From contig NC_063446.1 in NCBI RefSeq assembly GCF_020379485.1, positions 12,509,597 through 12,573,596 on the forward strand: 64,000 nucleotides of DNA, in the 5' to 3' direction. Both the position numbers and the translations under genes were made by a program. Below the pieces are notes generated by a model. It searched no databases. It was not told the DNA's origin and was given only the letters and a program-made list of their open reading frames with translations. The DNA is from Brassica napus. Its lineage: Eukaryota > Streptophyta > Magnoliopsida > Brassicales > Brassicaceae. Each line of letters starts with the position of its first letter. Within the stretch, counting starts at the first letter, position 1. Below, one piece after another: positions 25,274 to 36,680 of this stretch.

Positions 25274-25589
25274 ACATGGAAGTGTCAATGTGGCTAGGAT
25301 CTAACTACCAAATGATTAAAACTTTATGTTGTGATCAGGAATATATTCTTTGTTTTCTAGAAATGCATGTTCCTTGCCCAAACATAAAAAAATAATTAAA
25401 TATGTTTTATTCTGTTAAAAAATTAATTATGTTTTATTAAAATAAAAATTTTATGGATTTGGAAATCCATTTTAAATACTTGAACGAAGGTGTTCTAACC
25501 AATAACACACTTCAGTTTCATTACTCTGAACATTCACCAAGCAAAGTATTCTCCAGGCGAGAGATCGATCAGACCAGGGAAGCTTAGCC

Positions 25590-27969
25590 ATGGTTGGACC
25601 AGGAAGGCCCCAAATCGTCCTTTTCGGTTCTTCAATCGTTCAGTACAGCTTCATCAATGGTGGCTGGGGAGCCACTCTCGCTGACGTCTACTCTCGCACG
25701 GTTTCTCATCTTCTTTTTCCTTACATGTTTCCCATTTTTAGTGGCATGTAACTATTGAATCTGTTCTCAAACTTACTGGTCGTAAGTGGATAACTTTCAC
25801 TCATTATTTGTGTTCAGTATAAACACCATAATGATTAATGATGTAGCACTTACGGATTCAATCTTTTCATGCATGTTCACAGGCTGACATCATCCTTCGT
25901 GGTTACGGTGGTTGGAACTCCAGATATGCCTTAAAGGTCCTTGACCAAGTCTTCCCAAAGGTACATAAACTCTGTTCCGACAAGTGTAGTTGAACAAGCG
26001 AACTAGGTATGTTTTAGTCAGAGCATCTCCAATATAAAATTTATTTTGGAGGTAGCTGATCTTTAAAAAGAGAGTTTTAAGAGTTGTTCCAAAGATAAAT
26101 CTCAAATTGATATATCTCTAAGTTTTTATTTGCATTTTTCATTTAATAATAAATCACTATAATCACCAAACTTTTGTAAATGATTAGTAATACATAACAA
26201 AAATATTATACACAAATTTACAACTTATCTATGTATATTTTGGTTTCATTGAGTGAGCATATCTTTAGTTTCTTAAAAAGTACATGAGCTAGGGAAAATG
26301 GTTACAAATAGGCATGGGTTCGCGGGTCAACCCGCCCCGCACGATCCGCCAACCCGCGGATCGTTTCTTTTTTTTTAGTTAAAATTTTGACCCGCTCAAT
26401 CCGCAAAGAAATAAACTAATACCCGCACCCGCCCCGCTTTATTTTGCGGGTAACCCGCGGGACCCGCGGGTTATATTTTTAATTAAAAAAATAATTATTT
26501 AATTAGTTTTTCTATAAAATAATATATTTATAAGTAATTTTTTATATTATTTTTTTTTTAAATTTAATTATTTTTTTTAAAAAAATAATTATTTTTCTAA
26601 AAAAAAATCGAATTTTTCAAAAAAAAAGATTTTTTTTTATTTTTTATTTTATTTTGCGGGTTGGCGGGTATCCGCAAATCAAAATCCACCAACCCGCACC
26701 CGCCCCGCAAAAAATAGTCTTAACCCGCACCCGCACCCGCGACTTGATTTTTTCAAAACGCTCGACCCGCATCCGCCCCGCGGCGGGTCAAATGGGGCGG
26801 GCCCCGCGGGCTTTGATTTAAATTCCCAGGCCTAGTTACAAACTGATACAATAGTGTATATAACATTCAATTTTACATAATACTATTCCATATTAATAAT
26901 TTTGATTTTAAAATATTTATATATTTTACGTATTAATAATATATATACAAGATATATTTGAATATTTAAGTAAAATATAATTATAAAGATAAAAATGATA
27001 AGAAAATCAATAGTGTGGACTTTTAAGGTTTGGTGGAGATGTTCTTATAGTGAAAGTGTCTCTCCTTATGTAAGATTCTTTACTGAGAAGTCTTTTTACA
27101 AAAAGAATTAGCCTTTCTTGGCGTATGCTTTTCGTTTTGTTTTGCTTAGGATGCTGTAGTACAACCTTCTTTGGTGATAGTCTACTTCGGTGGGAATGAT
27201 TCAAAGGCTCCTCATCCATCAGGCCATGGACCTCATGTTCCTCTATCTGAATTCGTTGAAAACATGAGGAAGATTGGGGAGCATCTTTTGGTACTTATGC
27301 CCTTTTCAATGCTCGCGACTTTTTCTTAATATGATGCTAACTCATGGTGTCTTCTTTCGTTAACAGAGCCTTTCGGACAAGACCCGTGTCATTTTTCTCT
27401 CTCCCCCACCAATGAATGAGACACAAATCCAATTAGTTTTTGGGTACATATATCTTTGAGAGCTGCTTAATCTTCCTATTAATAGTATTAGAAGCTTGAT
27501 CAATATCACTTTGTAACATTGGTAGAAATGCACTAAAAGGACGGAGTAACGAAGTTTGCCGTCCATATGCAGAAGCCTTGTTGAATCTATGCAATGAGAT
27601 CAATGTAAAAAGTGTTGATCTTTGGAACGCAATACAGCAACAAGATGATTGGTTGAACACCTGCTTCACGTGAGTTACTCAACACTTTGTATGATGCATT
27701 CCAAAATTGATTATTCATCAATCTAACTCCTTGCTTTTGTTTTACTTCGTAGAGATGGGATCCATTTCACAGCCAAGGCAAGCGAGGTTGTCGTGAAGGA
27801 GGTATTGAAGGTAGTGAAAGAAGCGGATTGGAAACCGTGTCTTCACTGGAAGTCGCTACCAGTTGAGTTTCCCTTTGATTTTGGTGTACCAAACTCCCTA
27901 AGCCTTAGTGAGATAGAGTTAATGAGAAACGACCAGTTGGAGCCAGCCCCTAGTGCGACTCTTCTGTAA
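25590..27969 (+). CDS. GDSL/SGNH-hydrolase esterase (CPRD49-like), tandem copy 1
   Basis: Six exons: 25590-25700, 25883-25960, 27150-27290, 27367-27443, 27526-27669 and 27753-27969. They total 768 bases, or 255 residues, with all splice borders GT/AG and the frame fully open. The SGNH blocks are complete: FGSSIVQYSF (Ser, near residue 14), GYGGWNSR (Gly), VYFGGND (Asn) and DGIHFTAKA (Asp/His). There is no signal peptide, so like other CPRD49-type members it is probably intracellular, hydrolysing an ester substrate that the sequence does not reveal. Closest by memory is the Arabidopsis gene next to APD1 on chromosome 2. Intron 2 is 1189 bases, against 81 in copy 2, because of nested transposons. 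Confidence 0.9.
26021..27044. mobile_element. Intronic insertion with GAGCATCTCCA-type ends
   Basis: The left end GAGCATCTCCAAT and right end TGGTGGAGATGTTC form imperfect inverted termini. The segment accounts for nearly all the extra length of intron 2 relative to the tandem paralogue. The GAGCATCTCCAA terminus is common in crucifer MITEs. A target duplication is not obvious, so the limits may be off by a few bases. It hosts the hAT-like insertion at 26309. Confidence 0.5.
26309..26834. mobile_element. hAT-type MITE, 526 bp, with 8-bp target duplication GTTACAAA
   Basis: Ends are TAGGCATGGG and CCCAGGCCTA (9 of 10 positions complementary). The exact 8-base duplication GTTACAAA lies at 26301-26308 and 26835-26842, the signature of hAT transposition. 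Subterminal regions are full of AACCCGC and GCGGGT words on both sides of an AT-rich core. It has no coding capacity. It is nested inside the element at 26021-27044. Confidence 0.85.
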
Positions 27970-29201
27970 AACGTTAATAGAACATGCTACTGGAGTGGTG
28001 TACCAGTTTCACGCTTTGTTTGCATGCTTTGTTTTGAATCGTTGTCTTCGGATCTTAACAAGGTCTTTGAATAACATGTAAGACTATCATGTAAGTTCAC
28101 ATATGTTGGGGTCTCAACTTTCAAGTACTTTAGGTGTCTTTTTTCACAAATATATCCCACAGTTTTGACATGGGCTGACAGTGCAAAACCATTGAATCCA
28201 GCATATTTTTTTGTAAGTTTGAAAGCCCTACAAAGTCTTAAATTGTGACTCAAACTTTTAAACTATTTGTACAAATATTTTATTTTTATTCTAGTTGGTC
28301 AATAAGCTCATAATTATTTTGAACCGGGCTAGATATATTTTTTTCTTTCTTTTGTGTTGAATGATTCCTTTTTTAATAAACCTCTCTCGAGATCGTTATC
28401 AACATTTTGTAGATTTAGAGATAAGAGTTAATGTTCTTGCAATAGATTTGAATCATTTGAAATTGTTATCTATGCTATTATTTATGAAGCGATTTTGCTG
28501 ATTTGTCACATTCTCAATGATTTTAGCTAATTTTGCTTATTTGTCATATTATTGTTAGTTTTTACCGATCACAATAAAAACCAGTCAAATCAATATATAT
28601 TATTGTTAGTTTTTACTGGTCATATTATTGTTGCTTCATATTATTTTGCTTGTATTAGTTTTTGACTGGTAATTTAATACATTTTCCTTGTTCAAAAATA
28701 CAAACTAGATTAAGAGAGACCAAAAGTTCACATTTTTCGCTGTCCAAAAAAGAAGTTCACATTCTTATTTTACTTTATTATGTGTAATATTTAATATGTA
28801 ATTATGCTTTCATGGTTTCATATTTTTATACCTTTTTTTGTATTAAAAAGATGTAGACCGAGATAAAAATTAAAGAAAACTAAAATGATTAAGAATATAA
28901 AGAATAAGTTATTGTCATGTTTAAATCATAAGAAATATATTAATAACTATTAGTAAAATGATTATGCCTACATGTACGGACAAAACACCTAGTATTCTAT
29001 AATAAATTATTCTTTCTCCCTACTAGTCTAGGATATATGAAGCTCATAAAATATTTAAAATAAGCTATTATTGGCGTTTACTTTGGTTTCTTTTTGCATT
29101 TTAAATTTATATATTACATTAAACCTCTTTTTAGGTTTTAATCAGTATGATTCACCTTTAATTTTTTCAGAAAAATAATAATAACCATGATCCAATTACA
29201 T
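27970..29201. other. 3' flank of GDSL copy 1, no gene
   Basis: Parts match the flank of copy 2: the block around 28080-28230 (CATGTAAGTTCACATATG; GACATGGGCTGACA) corresponds to 36840-37330, and ACTAGTCTAGGATATATGAA near 29022 corresponds to several places after 37490. The tandem duplication therefore included downstream DNA. The rest is AT-rich and empty. Confidence 0.55.
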
Positions 29202-29220
29202 ATACATGAAACATAAAAAA

Positions 29221-30017
29221 GCTAAACAATAAGCTAGCATTCACTAAATCTCTCTAAAAACTCTGCCTTCTCTTTTGATTTCTTTTCGACGCCGTGAAGA
29301 GTATTTTCGGCCGATGGTGTGGGCTTCTACGGCCACCGTCGGTCCGACTGTGTTTTTCTTTCTGGTTTCTTTCTAATTTCTTTAGGTTTTGTGGTTCGGT
29401 TTTTCTGTTTGGATTTCCGACTCCGGGAGGTGAAGGTTTCTAAAGCTCCGCCGTCGCTGGTTTATAACCCCGGGGGATGAATCCTTCTGAAGCTCTGTGT
29501 TGCCGGCTATTGACGAAGGTGGTTTGGTTCTTTGGAATCGGCTTTATTGCCGTTTTGTGGGATGTATCAGTGGACTGATGTAGCGGATGAGATCTCATCG
29601 CCGGATGATTGAAGCTCTCCGATGGATGGATTTCTAGTCTTTGTGTGTGGTGATTTGGTGTACTGGATGAGATCTCGATTCTGTTTCGATGGATGCTCTC
29701 CGGTGGAAGAAGCTAAGGTGATAAAGTTGTGTGTGTGCATGTTCTTTCTCCCGGCGTGGTCCGGTGAAACGTCGATCAGTTCTCCAATGTTGATTTTCTA
29801 AGGCGGTAAAGATGTGGAGGTTTGTGACGCGTGGCTCCCTCGTAGTTTGAGGTTTAAACACGTGTTCCATCTTCAAGCTCTCTTCACGCGTGTTATTGTT
29901 TTTTGGTTTAGATTGTCTTTTTTGGTATAGGCTTTGGGTCTAATTCTTTGTATGGTATATGGGCTTTTGGCTTTGTTGGGCTTTCGCCTTTTAATAAAAT
30001 CACATGTAAAAAAAAAA
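29221..30017 (+). mobile_element. Sadhu-like retroposon with poly(A) tail and 19-bp target duplication
   Basis: The element runs from a CT-rich leader (CTCTCTAAAAACTCTGCC near 29250) through a CCGG-rich middle to TTTTAATAAAATCACATGT and a short A-run. It is flanked by an exact duplication, ATACATGAAACATAAAAAA, at 29202-29220 and 30018-30036. This structure (A-tail, long target duplication, no TIR) shows LINE-mediated retroposition. It has no convincing open frame, and its size (about 800 bp) fits the Sadhu family of crucifer non-coding retroposons. Being exact, the duplication suggests a recent insertion. Confidence 0.75.
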
Positions 30018-30309
30018 ATACATGAAACATAAAAAATTAGAATTCCTCATACACACATGATTCAGTACTAATAAATAAATAAATTAAAAAGAATCAAGTG
30101 TACGTACAGGTTAACCGAGTGAGCTTAGCAGAACAATACAAAAATTTGCAACCACGAGAGGGGCCAGATAAAAAAACAGACCGTTTTTGTTTAATATCTC
30201 AAGTTGAGGCCTTTTTTTTTGGGGGGGCTAAACCAGTGGAACCCCAAACTTCTAAACCAGTGGAACCCCAAACTTCTAATCTACATTATAATGAGCCAAT
30301 TTTATCACA

Positions 30310-30460
30310 CCTGATGCGACACGTCAGCAGGTAAGTGAGCCCCATTTTTAAAAAGGGGTTATGAAATCTACATTATAGTGTGAAAAAATGCCAAATTTGT
30401 GGCTCGAACCCGGATTACTGTGATATAAACACCAACATTTATACCACTAAACTAAAAGAT
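30310..30460 (-). mobile_element. tRNA-derived SINE head
   Basis: On the minus strand, TAGTTTAGTGGTATAAATG (30454-30436) matches the pol III box A pattern and GGGTTCGAGCC (30411-30401) matches box B, about 30 bases apart. The rest does not fold into a full tRNA, so a SINE is likelier than a tRNA gene. The 3' extent is uncertain. Just left of it (about 30229-30281) is a short direct duplication of AAACCAGTGGAACCCCAAAC. Confidence 0.5.
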
Positions 30461-30582
30461 ACTTTGTACATTGATTACCGAAACTAAAATATATTTAAGA
30501 AGGATTTCTTATAGTAGATCCCACACATAACTGTAATGTTTCAATACTCACGTGTAACTTTGATCATCGAAACCTATTTAGT

Positions 30583-30703
30583 AAGGATAACGCTTCGGTT
30601 TATCGGTGGCCCAATAAAACTTATAAGTGGGATAAATCTCTTTTGTATGTATCTAGGATTTTATAGTACTTTGTTTCCACCGATAAACCGAAGCGTTATC
30701 CTT
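30583..30703. repeat. Perfect 27-bp inverted repeat with 67-base loop
   Basis: The left arm 30583-30609 (starting AAGGATAACGCTTCGG) and right arm 30677-30703 (ending CCGAAGCGTTATCCTT) are exact reverse complements over 27 bases. The loop holds no obvious gene. It could be a very short MITE or a transcribable hairpin. The flanks TTTAG and TTTAGC are too ambiguous to call a target duplication. Confidence 0.9.
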
Positions 30704-30779
30704 TTAGCTTATAAAAAAAAATTCTGAAACTTTTCATCTTCACCTCTCTATATCTCCAACGATCAGTTATGGTACCGTT

Positions 30780-32334
30780 TCACCTCTGAAACGATCCGTC
30801 TCAGTATATATAATTCCTCAAACAAACCTTGAGACCCATATCTCTTATTAAATTACTCCTAAATTGAACTGTCGCAGCTTTTAGCCAACCTTCGAAGATG
30901 TCAGCCTCCGGTGTTGTTGTTGCTTAATCGGTCGTTGTCCCCGCCACCTTTCTCCCCTAGAACATAGTACCCAGGAAAAGGTATTGACAATTTGATTTTC
31001 TATGGAATACTATATACCATATTTGTTTAATCAATATTCAAGCTATCAGTTTTAATACTTTAAACGTATGTTTCTCTGGGCAGAATTCCGAGATCCACTG
31101 TTCTATCCTAGTTCGTGTGAATCACTACCATCCATCGCTACGATAGGGGGCGATCGTGAAAGTTGATTGATCGCTTTGAAGTTGTCCGATTAACTAATAT
31201 GATGTAAACTCTGTTCTGATGGACTATATCGGAAAGTTATTTGGTTGCTAGGACTAACAGAGGCTGCAAGGCTGGGTACGTCTCATGCGGAGCTGAAGGA
31301 CGGTACAACTAGATCGCCTATTGTCCGGTTTTTGTCGTGCCAACGGGCTATGGAACTTAAGCCTTCCTAAGAGAATCCAGATCACTTTGAAACGTCGGCT
31401 GTCATTTTCAACAGGTACCACCAAGATGTAAAATTTTTTATGTTTGTGGTGTGGTTCGACTCAAGATTGAAACTTTTGCTGATGAAATAATGATTTTGTG
31501 GATGCATGTCAATTAGATTTACGAGGCTACAAACTGTTCACTGTACATTGGCAGGGAAAAATGGTTATGTATGGTTCAGTTGTAACACCGGTGTGGTGAA
31601 ATGGGGATGGACATGGTAACCAAAGGTGTGCATAATGTTATTGAGTTCCTCAGTGATGATTCCTTTGACATGGATGTGATCGGAATCTGTGGTGAGTTCC
31701 TTTTGTATGTTATTGGTTTGATTTTAAAACAATATCTTTTAGCTTAGTGTCATCTTGAGACTTAAAAACTTGAAATTTATTGGTCAGATAACTTCTTCTC
31801 CGACATTAACAAACCTGCTGCGGTGAACTGCATCGAGAGACATGGCAGTAATTAGCAGAGAGATAGAGAACAAGGTGTTGAAAACGAGTGTGTCTGGCTT
31901 GGTGGAGCTCAATATACTCAAGAACCTCACCGTCTATGTTGTTGCAGGCTCTCTAGGTCGATTCAAATCTCATGCCAGCAACATAGTGTTTGATGTATTC
32001 ATAGCTACTTGCCAAGATCCAGCCCAAAACATGGAGAGCTCTCAAATTGATGGAAGCCATTAATAGCAATCACCGTACCTTCACTATCTCCACCATCACT
32101 GAAAATACCATCATAGAGAATCATGGCAATGTTGTGTAATTTTACATGTCATCACGTTCATGTATTTCAGGAGCACAGTGAGAACATTCTTCCAAGCAGT
32201 GAAGGTGACGTAGGATTGGCAGCATCATCGGGCCCGTCTGTTTTGGGAGACAAGGTCGATGAGGAATGTGCAACAGCAGATCCTCCAGAGATTTCAGACG
32301 CTCAGAACAACCGCAAGCGCTGCCGTGAGTGATT
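30780..32334 (+). pseudogene. Unidentified gene-like remnant
   Basis: This stretch is less AT-rich than its surroundings and shows exon-like patches between plausible introns: [19 protein letters not shown] around 31640-31700, an open frame at 31842-32063, and a final patch ending 32334 with DAQNNRKRCRE. I do not recognise a family with confidence. An RPA/OB-fold protein of the sort carried by Helitrons is one possibility, based only on the basic tail and the DVIG motif. The frame is not continuous, so it is probably broken. Confidence 0.3.
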
Positions 32335-32340
32335 GAAAAT

Positions 32341-34945
32341 ATCTATTATATTCCTATCAGCCCGTCACCGTCTTTTCTATGCCTTTTTAAAAACTGCTAT
32401 TATCTTTGTTTTCCATCATAAACTTTGGATATTTTTTCTCTTGCATGTTTTCTCTGTTCGGAGATTTTATTTCTATTTTGGATTATTAATGAAACGTCGA
32501 CGGGTTCTAACTCATACAAGATTTGTCAGTGGTGTAATTTTTTGGTTTACCTATTTCTGATTTTTTTTGTCCACCATAAACTATTTTTAAACTCCAAAAA
32601 TAAATAATTTTGCAACCGTATAATTTTATAAATTTTTCTAGTTATAATTTTTTTTTAAAAAGTAGTTTATTACAATTCTATGTTTTGAAATTAATTTAGG
32701 TAAAATAAGAAAATAATTTAATTTATTGTTCGATAAATTGTTTAATTTTTTGAATTCAAATTTTATATTTTGTTCTTTACACTATTTGTTTTATATACTA
32801 ACAACTACCTAAGTAAATACTAAACAACTTCATAAAATTTATCTTTTGAACATGAAAGCGCTAATAAAGCTAATGGTCGATCAAATCATTACGAAAATAA
32901 TGCATATGAATTCGCCGGTCATTCTTATATCAACTTAATCAAACTGTGTGACTTCCAAATGTTATGTTCATCACCATTATATACAACACGGAAAAACAAA
33001 AGTGAAAAAAAATAAACGATAAAATTCCGTATACAAAACTACATAACGATCAATAACTTATCCGGCTCTGCGCTTGTGCGTAGTAAGTAATAACCACGCG
33101 AGACTTGATAGGCGGCGTGGTTTCCACTGCTTCTATATTTTAACAGAAAACATGTCGACTAGGTGAGCCCACATAAGATTAGGAATATATTCTTTTGTTT
33201 CTTTCTAGGAATTATTGTGGAATTCTGGCCGATGTGTCACTAACAACGCAAATGATTGAACTTTTTGATCTGATCTATTAATTTATAATCCTATTTTTTA
33301 TCTACTTATAAATGTTATTAGACCAATTCCCTAAAAACTTAATATGTCTTATTTATTATTTAATTTGATCAATTAAAAGTATAATATATTAAAAAATTTA
33401 GAAAGAATATTATTCCCCTACATCTTTGCAAGTAGGTTTTGTAACGTGATCTTATCCACAATTTCGAAAATAATATATATTAAAATAGTAAATATATTTA
33501 TTTGTTATTTGAAAGTATATATTTGGTTTACATAATCTTAGGTATATATATATTTTTTCTATTTATTGTAAACATATCTATATAAGTTTTTGCATCTTTG
33601 ACAAAAAAAAGTTTTTGCATCTAAGTATATACATAATATTTTGTTATTCGTATTTTATTTGAAATTGAAAATATTTTTATAATAATATAAGTATAGTAGA
33701 ATATATGAAATTTTGAAAAATAGGCTATGCAAACTCTATAATGATGAAGGTTTAAAATTAATGTAAGAAAAGTAATAGTTTAATATACGATATATATGTA
33801 AAGAGATATTCTAATTTAAAAATATATATTTTTAAAATCTGTTTGTTTTGATATAAATATATTATTATCTTATTTAAATTAAAAAAATTAGGATGGTTTA
33901 ATATTATTTATATAATCAAAGATTAGTTTACAGTTTTAAAAAATTTGATTGGCTATTATTCTTATATATTTTTTAACTTATAATATTAATGAGGCCAATT
34001 TTAGTTAAACTGTTATAACCTTTTGATAATTGACAAAACACTTTTAATAAATTAGAATTTAAAAATAAAATTAATTACATTACTATTAATCTCAATATTA
34101 TAAAAAAATGTAAATAATATCGCGCTTTCGTGCGGATTTGAGTATAATATTAGACTAATTAGTTAAATTTAGAAATAAATTGGACCAATAGACTTTACAC
34201 TATATATATAAGGAGTCATGTAGTATTTTTTTCAATCACAACAAAACCATAAAATACTCTGAAAATAAAAGCCAACAAAACCATGAAAAGTACATTCATT
34301 TCCAATGGTTTTTTTTTCAAACTTATCACCTTACTCAAATATGTTACCGTTTAAAACTGATTTAAAGAATTCATGTGAAAACTACTTATATGATTTTTTA
34401 AATGTTATTAGAAAAGTTATAATTTTTTATAAGCATATTAATTTTGTATGTTTTATTGTCAAAATAAATTTAATAATATTGCCAAAAAATAGATAGAAAA
34501 TTGTTTATAAAATTCATCTTTTATAAAATCTATCACTACTCAAGTAAATTAATTCTCCATAACACTTTATATATGGTACATATTTAATATTATTTTCATA
34601 TATCTAATTCAAAATTCATGGTCTTCAATCTACAAAATTAAGTTTAACGATTAACACTAATATGACATAAAAAAATGTAAATTTCCTATTTATTTGTAAA
34701 TTATATTTATATTTTACAGATTGTGTATTAGTAGTACATAATATTAAATAAAATTGAATATCTAACAAGATACATAAATCTATCTTTTAAATACATCTAT
34801 GGTTCAAAGCTCATTTAAATAATCCAATTCACTCGAATAAAAACAGCAACATTTTACACAAACACTTTACACTAAAGTTAAGCAATACCTTCAAATCAAA
34901 ATTTATTAAATTTGAAACTGAATAAAAAATATATATAAACATAAT
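32341..34945. other. AT-rich intergenic sequence, no gene
   Basis: Long AT-rich stretch with many short frames and no domain. A piece of the dispersed repeat described at 18459 is at 33086-33240. A degraded hairpin plus terminus like that of Helitrons (ATCGCGCTTTCGTGCGGA) lies at about 34120. Confidence 0.4.
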
Positions 34946-34974
34946 CTCGCGCGACAGCGCGGATCATAATCTAG
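34946..34974 (+). mobile_element. Helitron 3' terminus (plus orientation)
   Basis: CGCGCGACAGCGCG forms a 5-bp GC stem with a GACA loop. After about ten bases comes CTAG at 34971-34974 followed by T, the canonical Helitron 3' end. The body lies to the left in AT-rich DNA and its 5' end was not identified. Confidence 0.55.
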
Positions 34975-34994
34975 TTGTGATTAAAAACAACTTC

Positions 34995-35324
34995 ATATAC
35001 TAAAAATAAATAAAAAATAATTATAAGGATAAAATTAGAAGAGATACAAGGAAAATATTTCATTTGAAATATCATAAGATATTTTCTAGAATTGCTAATA
35101 ACATTAGTCAATTTATATATGAATAAATTTTCTTTTCAAACATGATAAAATCTCACTCCATATACTAAAAATAAATAAATAAATAATTATAAGGATAAAA
35201 TTAGAAGAGATACAAGGAAAATATTTTATTTGAAATATCATAAGATATTTTCTAGAATTTCTAATAACATCTGTCAATCTATATATGAATTAATTTTCTT
35301 TTTAAACATGATAAAATCTCAATA
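34995..35324. repeat. 165-bp tandem duplication upstream of GDSL copy 2
   Basis: ATATACTAAAAATAAATAA begins a unit at 34995 and again at 35160, and both units continue through TATTTTCTAGAATT to AACATGATAAAATCTCA with few differences. The second unit ends about 100 bases before the start codon of the second GDSL gene, so it may form part of its promoter. Confidence 0.9.
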
Positions 35325-35423
35325 AATTAAATAAATTTAGTTAATATACTATTTAAAGAAAAAATAGAAATCCATTTTAAATACTGATCAGTTTTGTTAA
35401 TAATTCGCCAAGCAAAGAAAGCC

Positions 35424-36680
35424 ATGGTTGGCCCAGGAAGACCTCAGATCGTCCTCTTCGGTTCTTCAATCGTTCAGTACAGCTTCAGCAATGGTGGCTG
35501 GGGAGCCACTCTCGCAGACGTCTACTCTCGCACGGTTTCTCACTCACTCTTCTTCTTCTTCTCCTCTCTTCTATGTAGCTATTGAATCTGTTCGAAAGTG
35601 GAGAACTTTCACTCATCACATGTTTTTTCACTGTCACCAACCTAATGATTGGTGCCTTTTCGAATCAGATCCATCACTGTAACACTTAAAGATTCAATCT
35701 TTCAATGCATGTTAACAGGCTGACGTTATCCTTCGTGGGTATGGTGGTTGGAACTCAAGATTTGCCTTAAAGGTCCTTGACCAAGTCTTCCCAAAGGTAA
35801 CATACACTCTGCATATCGAAAGTGTCACACTTTATTTATGATGATTCTTGACGTCTCTGTTTTTTTTTTTTTATTAGGATGCTGTAGTACAACCTTCTTT
35901 GGTGATAGTTTACTTCGGTGGAAATGATTCAATGCCTCCTCATCCATCAGGGAAGGGAGCTCATGTTTCTCTCTCTGAGTTCATTGATAACATGAGGAAG
36001 ATTGGGGAGCATCTTTTGGTACTAATGCCCCTTTTCAAAGTTGGAGACTTTTTGTTTCTTACTGTATTGTTTCTTAACAGAGCCTTTCGGACAAGACGCG
36101 TGTCATTTTCCTCTCTCCTCCACCAATGAATGAGAGACAGATCCAGTTAGTTTTTGGGTATGTATCTTTTGAGATCTGGTTAATCTTCCTCTCTTAGTAT
36201 TAGAAGTTTGAATCAGTATCACTGTGTGACATATGTGGTAGAGATGCAATAAAAGGCCGGAGAAACGAAGTTTGCCGTCCATATGCAGAAGCGTTGTTGA
36301 CTCTATGCAATGAGATCAATGTGAAATGTGTTGATCTCTGGAACGTTATACAGCAACAAGATGATTGGTTGAACACCTGCTTCACGTGAGTTACTCAAAA
36401 CATTTTAACTCTAAAATGATACTCTATCAAACTAACTCATTGGGGTTTTGTTTAACTTCATAGAGATGGGATCCATTTCACAGCCAAGGCAAGTGAGGTT
36501 GTGGTGAAGGAGGTGTTGAAGGTAGTGAGAGAAGCAGAGTGGAAACCGAGTCTTTACTGGAAGTCATTACCGATTGAGTTTCCCTTTGATTATGGTATAC
36601 CAAACTCGCTAAGCCTTGCTGAGCTAGAGTTATTCAGAAACGAACAGTTGGAGCTACCACCTAGTACGGCTCTACTGTAA
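35424..36680 (+). CDS. GDSL/SGNH-hydrolase esterase (CPRD49-like), tandem copy 2
   Basis: Six exons: 35424-35534, 35719-35796, 35878-36018, 36081-36157, 36242-36385 and 36464-36680. Each has the same length as its counterpart in copy 1, 768 bases and 255 residues in total. The catalytic blocks FGSSIVQYSF, GYGGWNSR, VYFGGND and DGIHFTAKA are intact. Differences from copy 1 are scattered substitutions (FSNGGW for FINGGW; PHPSGKGAHVSL for PHPSGHGPHVPL; the C-terminal third varies most), so both copies look maintained. Upstream similarity to copy 1 fades about 60 bases before the ATG, so their promoters differ. The substrate is unknown. Confidence 0.92.

Noticed and set aside
25590..27969. GDSL copy 1 as a pseudogene because of its transposon-filled intron
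   Set aside because: Every exon has the same length as in copy 2, the frame is open and all catalytic motifs are present.
30401..30460. A functional tRNA gene
   Set aside because: Box A and B motifs are present, but acceptor and anticodon stems cannot be formed convincingly.
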